Assembly: GCA_002411545.1 (NCBI GenBank)
Contig: DHTG01000053.1
Location: 1 to 16,142, forward strand
Length of the DNA stretch: 16,142 bases
Source: Bacteroidales bacterium UBA5266
GTDB lineage: Bacteria > Bacteroidota > Bacteroidia > Bacteroidales > WCHB1-69
Reading direction: 5' to 3'
Shown: piece by piece, positions 8,554-16,076 of the stretch
Layout: every line of letters starts with the position of its first letter
How positions within the stretch are numbered: the stretch's first letter is position 1
Notes under the pieces: generated by a model
Databases searched by the model: none
Told to the model about the DNA's origin: nothing
The model's input: the letters and a program-made list of their open reading frames with translations, nothing else
Made by a program: the position numbers and the translations under genes

Positions 8554-10002
8554 TTATGAATTTTTCAATATTTTATCAATATTATTTAAATCTTCTTTGA
8601 TCTTTTTATCGGTAGCGATGAGATTTTCAATGGATCGGCAAGCGTGTAAGACGGTAGCGTGGTCTTTATCGCCGCATTTTGCTCCGATTTGTGATAAGGA
8701 CATATCGGTATATTTTTTGGCAAAATACATCGAAGAATGTCTTACATGTACGATATCCCGCTTCCTGGATTTGGAAAACAAGAGATTGACAGGCATATTA
8801 TAATAATCGCATACTACTTTTTGAATGTAATCGATTGACATTTCATGGGCTGTATTTTGGACAAACTTATCAATCATTTGTTTGGCTAATTCGACGGTAA
8901 TTTGTTTTTTGTTTAAAGAAGATTGTGCTAAAATGGAAATAATGGCACCTTCGATTTCACGCACATTGGTTACGATGCGATAGGCCAAATATTCTATGAC
9001 TTCTTCATCGATGTCTTGGATGCCGTTGTTGTATAATTTACTTCGGATGATTTTGATGCGGGTTTCTTTATCGGGAACTTGCAAATCGGCCGATAAACCC
9101 CATTTAAAACGGGATAACAAACGCTGTTCAAAGCCTGTCATTTCGGAAGGTGATTTGTCGGAGGTGATGACCAATTGCTTGTTTTTTTGATGATAAAAAT
9201 TAAAGATATGGAAAAATACTTCTTGGGTTTTGGGTTTAGACACTAAGAATTCGATATCATCAATAATCAACACATCGAGCAAGTGGTAGAAATGTACAAA
9301 ATCGTTGATGTTGTTTCCTCTGGCAGCTTCTATGTATTGTTGGATAAAGGTCTCGGCATTGACGTATAATACGGTCAATTCGGGGAAGTTCTTTTTAGTT
9401 TCTAAGCCTATGGCATGAGCCAAATGGGTTTTGCCTAAGCCGACGCTTGAATATATAAATAAAGGATTAAAAGCTGTTTTGCCGGGGTTTTTGGCAATGG
9501 CATAGCCGGCTGCTCGGGCTAAACGATTGCAATCCCCTTCGATGAAATTATCAAAGTTGAGGTTTTTATTTAATTGTGATTTTATATTTAATTTTTTGAT
9601 ACCCGGTAATACAAAAGGATTGGGTATTTGACGTAGCTCTTGATCCTCTTCAATAAAAATAGGATTTTTAGTTTGTGATTCTACGGCGTTGATGGTAGAA
9701 GTAGGTAGGGTAACACTTGATTTTTCGCCGCTATCGGAGGAGGAAATGGGGATTTTATATTCCAATTTTCCATTTGCTCCCAACACTTTTTTGATGGCGG
9801 TTTTTAATAATTCCCAAAAATTTCCTTCAATGAATTCATGATAAAACATCGAAGGCACTTCAATCGTAAGTACGTGTTTGCTTAATCCAATGGCTTTAAT
9901 AGGCGTGAACCAAGTTTCGTAACTTTGCGCTGAAATGTTTTCTTTAATGATTTTTAAGCATTGATTCCAAATGATTTGACAATCGTTTACTTTTCCATCC
10001 AT
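8554..10002 (-). CDS. dnaA: Chromosomal replication initiator protein DnaA
   Basis: DnaA is the AAA+ ATPase that binds DnaA boxes at oriC, melts the origin and loads the helicase. The 482-residue product shows all four domains. Domain I is about 8-80 (IWNQCLKIIKENISAQSYETW). Domain II is a linker of about 80-150. Domain III follows, with LNFDNFIEGDCNRLA, Walker A SSVGLGKTHL at 185-194, Walker B VLIIDDIEFL and QRLLSRFKWGL as the sensor/arginine-finger region. Domain IV carries the DNA-binding signature around GDKDHATVLHACRSI (about 444-458). The first conserved glycine of the P-loop (GxxxxGKT) is Ser185 here; Gly190, Lys191 and Thr192 are intact. The ATG at 10002 gives the expected N-terminus. 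A promoter box lies about 128 nt upstream and an inverted repeat sits in the leader. It is the first gene of an apparent four-gene unit. Confidence 0.97.
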   Translation of the reverse strand: MDGKVNDCQIIWNQCLKIIKENISAQSYETWFTPIKAIGLSKHVLTIEVPSMFYHEFIEGNFWELLKTAIKKVLGANGKLEYKIPISSSDSGEKSSVTLPTSTINAVESQTKNPIFIEEDQELRQIPNPFVLPGIKKLNIKSQLNKNLNFDNFIEGDCNRLARAAGYAIAKNPGKTAFNPLFIYSSVGLGKTHLAHAIGLETKKNFPELTVLYVNAETFIQQYIEAARGNNINDFVHFYHLLDVLIIDDIEFLVSKPKTQEVFFHIFNFYHQKNKQLVITSDKSPSEMTGFEQRLLSRFKWGLSADLQVPDKETRIKIIRSKLYNNGIQDIDEEVIEYLAYRIVTNVREIEGAIISILAQSSLNKKQITVELAKQMIDKFVQNTAHEMSIDYIQKVVCDYYNMPVNLLFSKSRKRDIVHVRHSSMYFAKKYTDMSLSQIGAKCGDKDHATVLHACRSIENLIATDKKIKEDLNNIDKILKNS

Positions 10003-10019
10003 GTATTAAGTTTTTAGAA

Positions 10020-10044
10020 ATTAAGATAATGCATTAATCTTAAT
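10020..10044. repeat. Inverted repeat in the dnaA leader
   Basis: Perfect 8-bp arms ATTAAGAT (10020-10027) and ATCTTAAT (10037-10044) flank the 9-nt AATGCATTA, most of which is itself palindromic. The element lies 18-42 nt before the dnaA ATG, inside the leader predicted from the promoter box. It could be a protein-binding operator or a weak RNA hairpin. Confidence 0.55.
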
Positions 10045-10129
10045 AATCTGTTTATTTATTTTATCAGTTGTTTAAATCCTTATGATTGAAGTGCATGATT
10101 GTTTTCTATGACTTCCATATCTTTTGTCG

Positions 10130-10137
10130 CAAAATTA
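10130..10137 (-). promoter_or_regulatory. Putative -7 box of dnaA
   Basis: The minus strand reads TAATTTTG, an exact TAnnTTTG match, 128 nt before the dnaA ATG. The predicted leader is about 120 nt. No convincing -33 TTTG was found. Confidence 0.5.
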
Positions 10138-10330
10138 ACATTAAAAAGTGTAAAAAACTTATGAAAAGAAATTGATTTATTAAAAAAAATATGTATTAAA
10201 ATCTCTTTTCAGTAACTTATGTAAATACTCCAAAATATTTTTCATGTATCAGTATGACAATACTATATAAAGTCGTAAATAGCGTAATTTTAAAGGGTTT
10301 AGGTAGTAATTTGCAAGCATGCAGTCATAT

Positions 10331-10372
10331 AAAAAATATTTTCGAATTTTTTCATTTCGGGATGTTGAAATG
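10331..10372. terminator. Paired small inverted repeats after yigZ, possible terminator
   Basis: Two stems lie just past the yigZ stop: AAAAAAT/ATTTTTT (10331-10337 and 10346-10352, 8-nt loop) and CATTTC/GAAATG (10353-10358 and 10367-10372, 8-nt loop). On the minus strand the second stem comes first and runs into the A/T stem. Neither is a strong GC stem followed by a clean U-run, so this is tentative. Confidence 0.3.
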
Positions 10373-10382
10373 TAATGTTATT

Positions 10383-11000
10383 TTATACGGTTTCTATATA
10401 TTCCATTTTCACGGCAGGCATGTTTTTAAATTGAGAGAGGACTTCAGGACTTTTAGTACGCGGGATTTCACAGATGATGATACATTTTTCTTTTTCGTAA
10501 TCATTTCTTTTAATAGAGATAAAATCTTTTTTTAGTGCTTGCATCACTTCATTCATATAGGGATAGTCAAAGCGGATATGAAAGATGTTGTTAATGGTTT
10601 TTTCGATGATATTTGCTTTTTCAATGGTCATTTGTGTGGTTGTTTTGTAGGCATTTATCAATCCGCTCAAGCCAAGTTTAGTACCACCGAAATAACGAAT
10701 AACGACCGCCAGTACATTTTTTAATTCGTAGGATAACAATTGTCCGTAGATAGGTTTACCGGCGGTGCCGGAGGGTTCTCCGTCGTCGTTGATGCGGTAG
10801 GCTGCTTCGTGGATATGGCCTAAGGTATAGGCATAGCAATGATGACGGGCATTGTAATGTTCTTTTTTTAGCTGTTGCAGAATGTGTTTAATCTCCTCTT
10901 CCGAGGTAACAGGATATAGCAAACCGACAAAGCGGCTTCCTTTTATCTTAAATTGAGCCTCCGACATTTTATCTATGGTTTTATAAATGTCGTCGCTCAT
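10383..11000 (-). CDS. yigZ: YigZ/IMPACT family protein
   Basis: The 205-residue product belongs to the conserved YigZ/YvyE (IMPACT, UPF0029) family. In eukaryotes IMPACT regulates the eIF2-alpha kinase GCN2; the bacterial role is not well defined. The N-terminal domain carries the signatures ARHHCYAY at 51-58, NDDGEPSGTAGKPI at 71-84 and VIRYFGGTKLG at 100-110, then SGLINAY. Residues about 135-200 form the small C-terminal domain with a ferredoxin-like pattern that is usual in bacterial members. No signal peptide is present. The ATG at 11000 is 2 nt after the stop of the OPT transporter, so it is probably co-transcribed with it, and it is the last gene of that unit. Confidence 0.93.
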   Translation of the reverse strand: MSDDIYKTIDKMSEAQFKIKGSRFVGLLYPVTSEEEIKHILQQLKKEHYNARHHCYAYTLGHIHEAAYRINDDGEPSGTAGKPIYGQLLSYELKNVLAVVIRYFGGTKLGLSGLINAYKTTTQMTIEKANIIEKTINNIFHIRFDYPYMNEVMQALKKDFISIKRNDYEKEKCIIICEIPRTKSPEVLSQFKNMPAVKMEYIETV

Positions 11001-11002
11001 GT

Positions 11003-12994
11003 TTATTCGGTACTGGGTTTAGTTTTTAAGGAGCTTCCAATTAAGTAGACACATAAAAGGACAAACATCACGATAGCGGCTATATGGAAGAAGGAAGATT
11101 CGATATAGGAATCGGGCATGCCTAATTCAATTCCAATGTATTTGAGCAGTGCACTGACAACACCCATAATGGCACCTCCTGCCATTAATCCGGAAGCAAT
11201 GAGTGTGCCTTTGTCTTTGCGTGCTTTGTTGGTGGCACTGTCTTTCGATCTTGAGCTGATGAGCCAAGCGATGAAACCGCCTACTAAAAGCGGAATGTTC
11301 AAGGCTAAGGGGATAAACATGCCCAAAGAGAAGGCCAGGGCAGGTATGCCTATTCTATCCAATAAGATGGCTAATATGGCTCCTATGATGTATAATAGCC
11401 AGGGTGTATTTCCCCCAAACATCAAAGGTTCAATGATAGCGGCCATGGCATTGGCCTGAGGTGCTACTAATCCACCTTCGCCGTAACCATAGGTTTCGGA
11501 TAAAATCATGATAACAGCTCCGACAGTAAGTGCCGATACCAAGGTGCCTACAAATTTCAAGCTTTGTTGTTTGAAAGGAGAGGAGCCTATCCAGTAACCA
11601 ATTTTTAAGTCGGTGATAAAGCCACCGGCCATGGCTAAAGCGGAACATACGATGCCTCCTACGACGAGGGCGGTTACGATGCCTGTAGCTCCTTGCAGTC
11701 CGACAGCGGATAAGATAAAGGATGAAAGTATCAACGTCATCATTGTCATACCCGATACCGGATTGGTGCCTACGGTGGCTATGGCTGTAGCCGCTACGGT
11801 TGTAAATAAAAAGGCGAATATAAAGACGACCAAAATGCCTACAATCACTTGAAGAATATTCATTTGCATGCCACCGAATAAAAAGAATACCAGCATTAAA
11901 ATAGCTACGGCAAGAAAACCGAAAAGGATGATTTTCATTGAAATGTCTTTTTGTGTACGCAATACCTTATGGGCGGATGTTTCAGGGGTGTCTTTACTGC
12001 TTTTAAATGCCATGCCAAAGGAAGTTTTGATAACGCCCGATGATTTGATAACGCCGATGATGCCGGCCATGGCAATACCTCCTATACCAATATAACGGAC
12101 AAAGGAAGAGAAAATAATTTCAGGTTCCATGCTACTCATTAAAATGCCGTCGGGAGTAACTCCATATTGACCCAATAAGGGAACGATAAACCACCAGGCC
12201 AAAAACGAGCCTGCACAGATAATGCCGGCATATTTGAGTCCGATCAGAAAACCGGTACCTAAAAGTATGGAGCTGGCATTCATATGGAAAACGAATTTAA
12301 AATCGGAAGCCAACTTAGTGCCGAAATCGGCCATGCGTGTAGATATGTTTTCAGCCCATAATTGGAAACTGGTCATGCAGAAATCATAGACGCCTCCAAT
12401 TAAACCACTAATCAATAGTAATTTGGCTTGGTTTCCCCCTTTTGCTCCCGAGACCAATATTTCGGTTGTGGCCGTAGCTTCCGGAAAAGGATATTTGCCG
12501 TGCATGTCGGAGACAAAATATTTACGAAAGGGAATTAAAAACAAAATACCTAAGAAGCCGCCAAACAAAGAAGCCAAAAATATCTGCATGAAATTCACCT
12601 CGATATGCATGTCGGGATTGGTCTCTTTTAAAATGTAGATAGCCGGTAGGGTAAAGATGGCCCCGGCCACGATTACTCCCGAGCTGGCTCCTATGGATTG
12701 TATGATTACATTTTCGGATAAAGCACTTTTGCGTTTTGCCAAAGTCGATACACCTACTGCTATGATGGCAATGGGAATGGCTGCTTCGAATACTTGGCCA
12801 AAGCGCAATCCTGAATAAGCGGTAGCCGCTGAAAAGATAATGGCTGTAATGATACCCCAGAATACCGTCCATCCGTTGATTTCTGGATATTTTTTGTCGG
12901 AGAGTAAAATAGGCTTATAGTGTTCTCCTTCTTTTAATTCTGTGTATGCATTGTCGGGTAATCCTTTTATTTTTTCTTCTTCGCTTGCTGACAT
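11003..12994 (-). CDS. OPT family oligopeptide transporter
   Basis: The 663-residue product is an inner-membrane transporter of the OPT family, whose members carry oligopeptides, or metal chelates in the YSL branch, by proton symport. The N-terminus has the bacterial OPT signature GLPDNAYTELKEGEHYKPIL at 11-30. There follow about 14-16 hydrophobic segments. Other conserved stretches are GLRFGQVFEAAIPI at 62-75, YPFPEATATTEILVSG at 168-183, NPVSGMTMMT at 411-420, IGSSPFKQQ at 469-477 and LAFSLGMFIPL near 553. The length fits bacterial members. Substrate cannot be read from the sequence; peptides are the default guess. It lies 23 nt after the DUF349 gene and 2 nt before yigZ, suggesting one transcript. 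Confidence 0.93.
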   Translation of the reverse strand: MSASEEEKIKGLPDNAYTELKEGEHYKPILLSDKKYPEINGWTVFWGIITAIIFSAATAYSGLRFGQVFEAAIPIAIIAVGVSTLAKRKSALSENVIIQSIGASSGVIVAGAIFTLPAIYILKETNPDMHIEVNFMQIFLASLFGGFLGILFLIPFRKYFVSDMHGKYPFPEATATTEILVSGAKGGNQAKLLLISGLIGGVYDFCMTSFQLWAENISTRMADFGTKLASDFKFVFHMNASSILLGTGFLIGLKYAGIICAGSFLAWWFIVPLLGQYGVTPDGILMSSMEPEIIFSSFVRYIGIGGIAMAGIIGVIKSSGVIKTSFGMAFKSSKDTPETSAHKVLRTQKDISMKIILFGFLAVAILMLVFFLFGGMQMNILQVIVGILVVFIFAFLFTTVAATAIATVGTNPVSGMTMMTLILSSFILSAVGLQGATGIVTALVVGGIVCSALAMAGGFITDLKIGYWIGSSPFKQQSLKFVGTLVSALTVGAVIMILSETYGYGEGGLVAPQANAMAAIIEPLMFGGNTPWLLYIIGAILAILLDRIGIPALAFSLGMFIPLALNIPLLVGGFIAWLISSRSKDSATNKARKDKGTLIASGLMAGGAIMGVVSALLKYIGIELGMPDSYIESSFFHIAAIVMFVLLCVYLIGSSLKTKPSTE

Positions 12995-13017
12995 AATAGG
13001 TGTATTTATCGTTTTTT

Positions 13018-15168
13018 TTATTTGATATCTTTAAGCAGTTTTAATTTTGATTCAATTTCTTGGATTTCATCTTTTGCTTTGATAATTTTCTTTTCGAATT
13101 CCGCTTTCAGTAAATCGGCATTTTTGGAGCTGGCAAAAAAGCCTAGATTATTTTCCCAAAGTGCCACGTCTTCTTTGAGTTTGGAAATTTTATTTTGCAA
13201 TACTCTTTTTTCTCTGCGTATGCCTTCCGAAGCGTTTTTATCGTCCAAGATGTTTTTAATATGCTCTTGGTAGTGAATGTTTTTTACGTCTTTTTGGTTA
13301 ATTTTGAGTTTTTCGAAACGATTGTCGATGGCCGAACGGAATTCTTTCCACAGCCGTTCTTTTTCCGCTATGGGGGTATAGCCGATTTCGGTCCATTCAC
13401 GTTGGAATGCTTTGATGATTTCGAGGTTTTCTTCTTTAGATTCGGCAAAAGGAGCTTCAATCACTCGTTGTATCAATGCTTCTTTTTTTGCGAGATTGCT
13501 TTGTTCGTGTTGTTCGATATTAGCGAAATAGGCTTGTTTTGTTTCGAAGAAATCATCGCAAGCTTTACGAAAACGTTTCCATAATATATCGGATTGCTTA
13601 CGTGCCACCATGCCGATTTCTTTCCATTCTTTTTGAAGTTTTAATATGTCATCGGTAGCTTTTCTCCAGTCATTGCGTTGTGCAATGGCTTCGGCTTGGA
13701 TGCATAGATTCACTTTTTTATTATAGTTGTCTAATTGTTCGGATTTTATTTTAGAGACGTATTGCTTTTTCGATTCATAAAAACTGTCTAAAATTGAGCG
13801 GAATCGAGTCCAAATGTCTTCGTTGTGTTGTTTTGGAGCCGGCCCTATGCTTTTCCACGTTTTTAGAATATCAGCTACTTGATTGCTTGCCTCGTTGATT
13901 TGTTTGAAAGAGCTAAAGTCGATATTTGTAACTTCTTGCACCCGATTACACAAGGCTAATTTAGCCTGGTAATTGTTTTCTTGCTCTTTGCTCATCGTAT
14001 CATAATAATCGCGTCGCTTTTGGTTGATTAAATCCGAAGCGTTTTTAAAGCGTAACCATATTTCCTCTTTTTTGTCTTCGGGTACGGCACCGATTTCTTT
14101 CCATTCATTATGATATTGTTGTAGGGTGTTAAAGGCTTTGAAAACGGAAGTTTCTAACAATAAAGCTTCGGCTTTTTCACAAAGGGCTAATTTAGCTTCC
14201 AGGTTTTTCTTTAAATCTAATTCTTTTAGTTCTTTACTTATTTTGACTTTATCGAAGAATTTCTCTACATAAAAATGATAGTTTTGCCATAATTCGGTGA
14301 TATCGCTTTGGGGAACCGGTCCGATGGCTTTCCATTGGTCTTGTATTTCTTTGAATTGATCGTAGATTTTCTTTAAGATTTCATTGGAATTGATGAGGGA
14401 TTTCAATTCTTCCAGCAAAGCTTGTTTTTTAAGCAAGTTTTGTTGCTTTTCTTGTTCGAGTGCATCCAAATAGGTTTGTTTGTTTTCTTTATATTGTTGA
14501 AAGGCTCTGTTAAAGCGTTCTTCCCAATGTTTTCTTTCTTCTATGAGTACTTGAATTTCTTCTTTCTGTTCTTCTTCTTCCGATAAATTGTCTTCTAAAG
14601 CCTTTTCTTTTTCTTCTTTAACAAGTTTTAAGTAGCGGATTTTTAACAGGGCTACTTGTTGTTTGATTTTATTGATATCGGGATTCTTTACGGTTTCTTC
14701 CAAGGTTTTGACCACTTCTTCTTTGCTGAGAAGGTCGAACGAAGCGTCGTCAAATTCGATTTCTTCTTCGTTATCTTCTTCTTCGACACCATCCAGGTGT
14801 GGTTCTTGTGGGGGAGTACTTACCTTCGGAGTTATTTCACTTTCATTGTCTGCTGTTTCTTTTACCTCTTGAGCGGCATCGGGTGTTGCCTCTGTGGATT
14901 CAAGTGGATTAGGGCTCGACTCTTCTTCCTGATTTTGAATCTCCGTGGAGGGTGTTTCAGTTTGAATTTCTTCTTCTACAGTTTGTGGTTTTTCTTCAGG
15001 GTGTGTAGTTTCTGTTTGTGTAAGTGTTTCGTTTTCTCCTGTTGTTTGAGCGTTTTCTTCCGGATTTTCGGCTTGGTTTTCTACGGAATTATCATGTAAA
15101 TTTTCTGTTGATTGAACTGGGTTCTGCTGCATATCTTGCGCAGCGTTCGCGTTGAGTTGGTCTTCCAT
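13018..15168 (-). CDS. DUF349 protein with five tandem repeats and an acidic N-terminal tail
   Basis: The 716-residue cytoplasmic protein has three parts. Residues 1-140 are a low-complexity, presumably disordered tail rich in Glu, Gln, Thr, Asn and Pro. Residues about 220-620 hold five DUF349 repeats, each marked by W-[KT]-x-I-G: Trp279, Trp356, Trp438, Trp515 and Trp592. The spacing is 77, 82, 77 and 77 residues, and each is followed 12-15 residues later by a W-x-x-[FY] helix. Residues about 650-716 are a Lys/Glu-rich coiled coil. DUF349 proteins are widespread in Bacteroidota; I know of no established function. The repeat pattern suggests an elongated helical scaffold. A consensus promoter box lies about 90 nt upstream, making this the probable first gene of the DUF349-OPT-yigZ unit. 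The ATG at 15168 is the first in frame. Confidence 0.93.
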   Translation of the reverse strand: MEDQLNANAAQDMQQNPVQSTENLHDNSVENQAENPEENAQTTGENETLTQTETTHPEEKPQTVEEEIQTETPSTEIQNQEEESSPNPLESTEATPDAAQEVKETADNESEITPKVSTPPQEPHLDGVEEEDNEEEIEFDDASFDLLSKEEVVKTLEETVKNPDINKIKQQVALLKIRYLKLVKEEKEKALEDNLSEEEEQKEEIQVLIEERKHWEERFNRAFQQYKENKQTYLDALEQEKQQNLLKKQALLEELKSLINSNEILKKIYDQFKEIQDQWKAIGPVPQSDITELWQNYHFYVEKFFDKVKISKELKELDLKKNLEAKLALCEKAEALLLETSVFKAFNTLQQYHNEWKEIGAVPEDKKEEIWLRFKNASDLINQKRRDYYDTMSKEQENNYQAKLALCNRVQEVTNIDFSSFKQINEASNQVADILKTWKSIGPAPKQHNEDIWTRFRSILDSFYESKKQYVSKIKSEQLDNYNKKVNLCIQAEAIAQRNDWRKATDDILKLQKEWKEIGMVARKQSDILWKRFRKACDDFFETKQAYFANIEQHEQSNLAKKEALIQRVIEAPFAESKEENLEIIKAFQREWTEIGYTPIAEKERLWKEFRSAIDNRFEKLKINQKDVKNIHYQEHIKNILDDKNASEGIRREKRVLQNKISKLKEDVALWENNLGFFASSKNADLLKAEFEKKIIKAKDEIQEIESKLKLLKDIK

Positions 15169-15255
15169 ACGATTGATGTTTACAGAATTAATAATTAAAT
15201 TATGAAGTTTAACAGTCTATGATTATATGTTATTTTTTATGTTCTAAATAATGTG

Positions 15256-15263
15256 CAAAAGTA
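15256..15263 (-). promoter_or_regulatory. Putative -7 box of the DUF349-OPT-yigZ unit
   Basis: The minus strand reads TACTTTTG, an exact TAnnTTTG match, 87 nt before the DUF349 ATG. A second match, TATATTTG, lies 9 nt further upstream at 15265-15272. No clear -33 box was seen. Confidence 0.55.
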
Positions 15264-15317
15264 TCAAATATATTTAAAATAATAGGGTAGATTTATATTT
15301 ATTTCTCTTTGTGGTTT

Positions 15318-15860
15318 TTATTGACCATTTAATTTTGCCGTATATTTTTCGATCATGTGTATGAAATCGGCAAAGGTGTATTTTTCATCCATGTGAAGCG
15401 TGAGTTGATACAGATGATTGTTTTCTGCATCGTATCCTATTTTAAAGTCGGCTGAAATGCATTGTGCGATATAATCGGCGACTAAGCCATTAGGTTTGTT
15501 TGTCGCATTGATAAATAGCTCATAATGCATGGCTTGCAATTGTTGTTTTAGCGACGACTTAGGTCTCCCGAAGAAACTGAAATCGGATTGGAAAATAGCC
15601 TGGACAAATAAATTGTTTTTTAAAATAGGAGGGTAGTTTTTAAAAGGAATGTACACGATGAGCTGTATTTTATGCTGTGAAGTTTGCCATGAGGATAGAT
15701 TGTCGAGTATGTCACGCATTTGCTCATCGTTTTCATAACAACAGAGTATGCCGATGTTTTTCACGTCAGTAAACATCGGAATACGTTCGCTTTGCGGTAG
15801 AGAGGAATGAATTCCTCGCTTGAGTTGTTTTTGAAAATACTTTTTTTGAAAAGTTTTCAC
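15318..15860 (-). CDS. Probable DUF6913 family protein
   Basis: The 180-residue product has no signal peptide or membrane segment and should be cytoplasmic. It resembles a small Bacteroidota-restricted family that I recall as DUF6913. The features are a beta strand VKNIGILCCY at 33-42, then SDFSFFGRPKSS at 92-103, then the block YELFINATN...ISADFKIGYD at 113-144. Members carry an analogous FxxGxPKS motif and a segment ending KVG or KIG. The order of strands and helices suggests an alpha/beta fold. No function is established and no catalytic motif stands out. The basic N-terminus (KKYFQKQLKRG) may bind nucleic acid or acidic lipid, which is speculation. It has its own promoter box 44 nt upstream and is 149 nt from the DUF349 gene, so it is probably a separate unit. 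The family assignment is from memory. Confidence 0.8.
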   Translation of the reverse strand: MKTFQKKYFQKQLKRGIHSSLPQSERIPMFTDVKNIGILCCYENDEQMRDILDNLSSWQTSQHKIQLIVYIPFKNYPPILKNNLFVQAIFQSDFSFFGRPKSSLKQQLQAMHYELFINATNKPNGLVADYIAQCISADFKIGYDAENNHLYQLTLHMDEKYTFADFIHMIEKYTAKLNGQ

Positions 15861-15903
15861 GTTCTATGATTTCATTAATAAATGGTTCGATATTTCAAGC
15901 TCG

Positions 15904-15911
15904 CAAAAATA
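15904..15911 (-). promoter_or_regulatory. Putative -7 box of the DUF6913 gene
   Basis: The minus strand reads TATTTTTG, an exact TAnnTTTG match, 43 nt before the ATG at 15860. The predicted leader is about 38 nt. Confidence 0.5.
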
Positions 15912-16031
15912 TATCATTTTTATATACCCTGCTGTTTTCACCCAATGAAATTTTGTAAATAATTAGATAACAAACCAATAAAATTTTAAGAAAAAAAACA
16001 TCCAAACGACGAATCATACGTAAAAAAATTA

Positions 16032-16039
16032 TACTTTTG
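16032..16039 (+). promoter_or_regulatory. Putative -7 box of tRNA-Asn
   Basis: TACTTTTG is an exact TAnnTTTG match on the plus strand, followed by C as is often seen. It lies 37 nt before the first base of the mature tRNA. It is divergent from the DUF6913 promoter; the two boxes are about 120 nt apart. Confidence 0.65.
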
Positions 16040-16053
16040 CATTCACAAAAAAT

Positions 16054-16068
16054 GAGGGATTATTCCTC
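16054..16068 (+). other. Hairpin in the tRNA-Asn 5' leader
   Basis: GAGGGA (16054-16059) can pair with TTCCTC (16063-16068), including one G-T pair, around a 3-nt loop, 8 nt before the mature tRNA. It could help position 5' end processing by RNase P or be incidental. Confidence 0.35.
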
Positions 16069-16076
16069 GAAAACAT

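Larger units (their letters stand above)
10003..10382. other. Gene-free AT-rich region upstream of dnaA
   Basis: This 380-nt spacer separates the end of yigZ from dnaA. It contains the likely dnaA promoter box (10130-10137), the leader inverted repeat (10020-10044) and two small inverted repeats near the yigZ stop (10331-10352 and 10353-10372). The motif CTTATG occurs three times (around 10079, 10158 and 10217). I saw no TTATCCACA-type DnaA box, so there is no positive evidence for oriC. Confidence 0.7.

Noticed and set aside
10254..10535. Plus-strand frame of 93 codons
   Set aside because: It runs antisense into yigZ, and its translation is phenylalanine-rich, as expected for the reverse of a lysine/glutamate-rich coding region.
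11118..12095. Several plus-strand frames of 70-113 codons opposite the OPT gene
   Set aside because: They are mirror frames of a long, unambiguous transporter gene and have no promoter or family motif.
14656..15099. Plus-strand frame of 147 codons opposite the DUF349 gene
   Set aside because: It is the antisense of the Glu/Lys-rich N-terminal half of the DUF349 protein, which yields an artificial Phe/Ser/Cys-rich translation that mimics a membrane protein.
14740..15168. Low-complexity stretch at the 5' end of the DUF349 gene as a possible repeat array or recombination scar
   Set aside because: It encodes an uninterrupted acidic Glu/Gln/Thr tail in frame, without exact repeated units.
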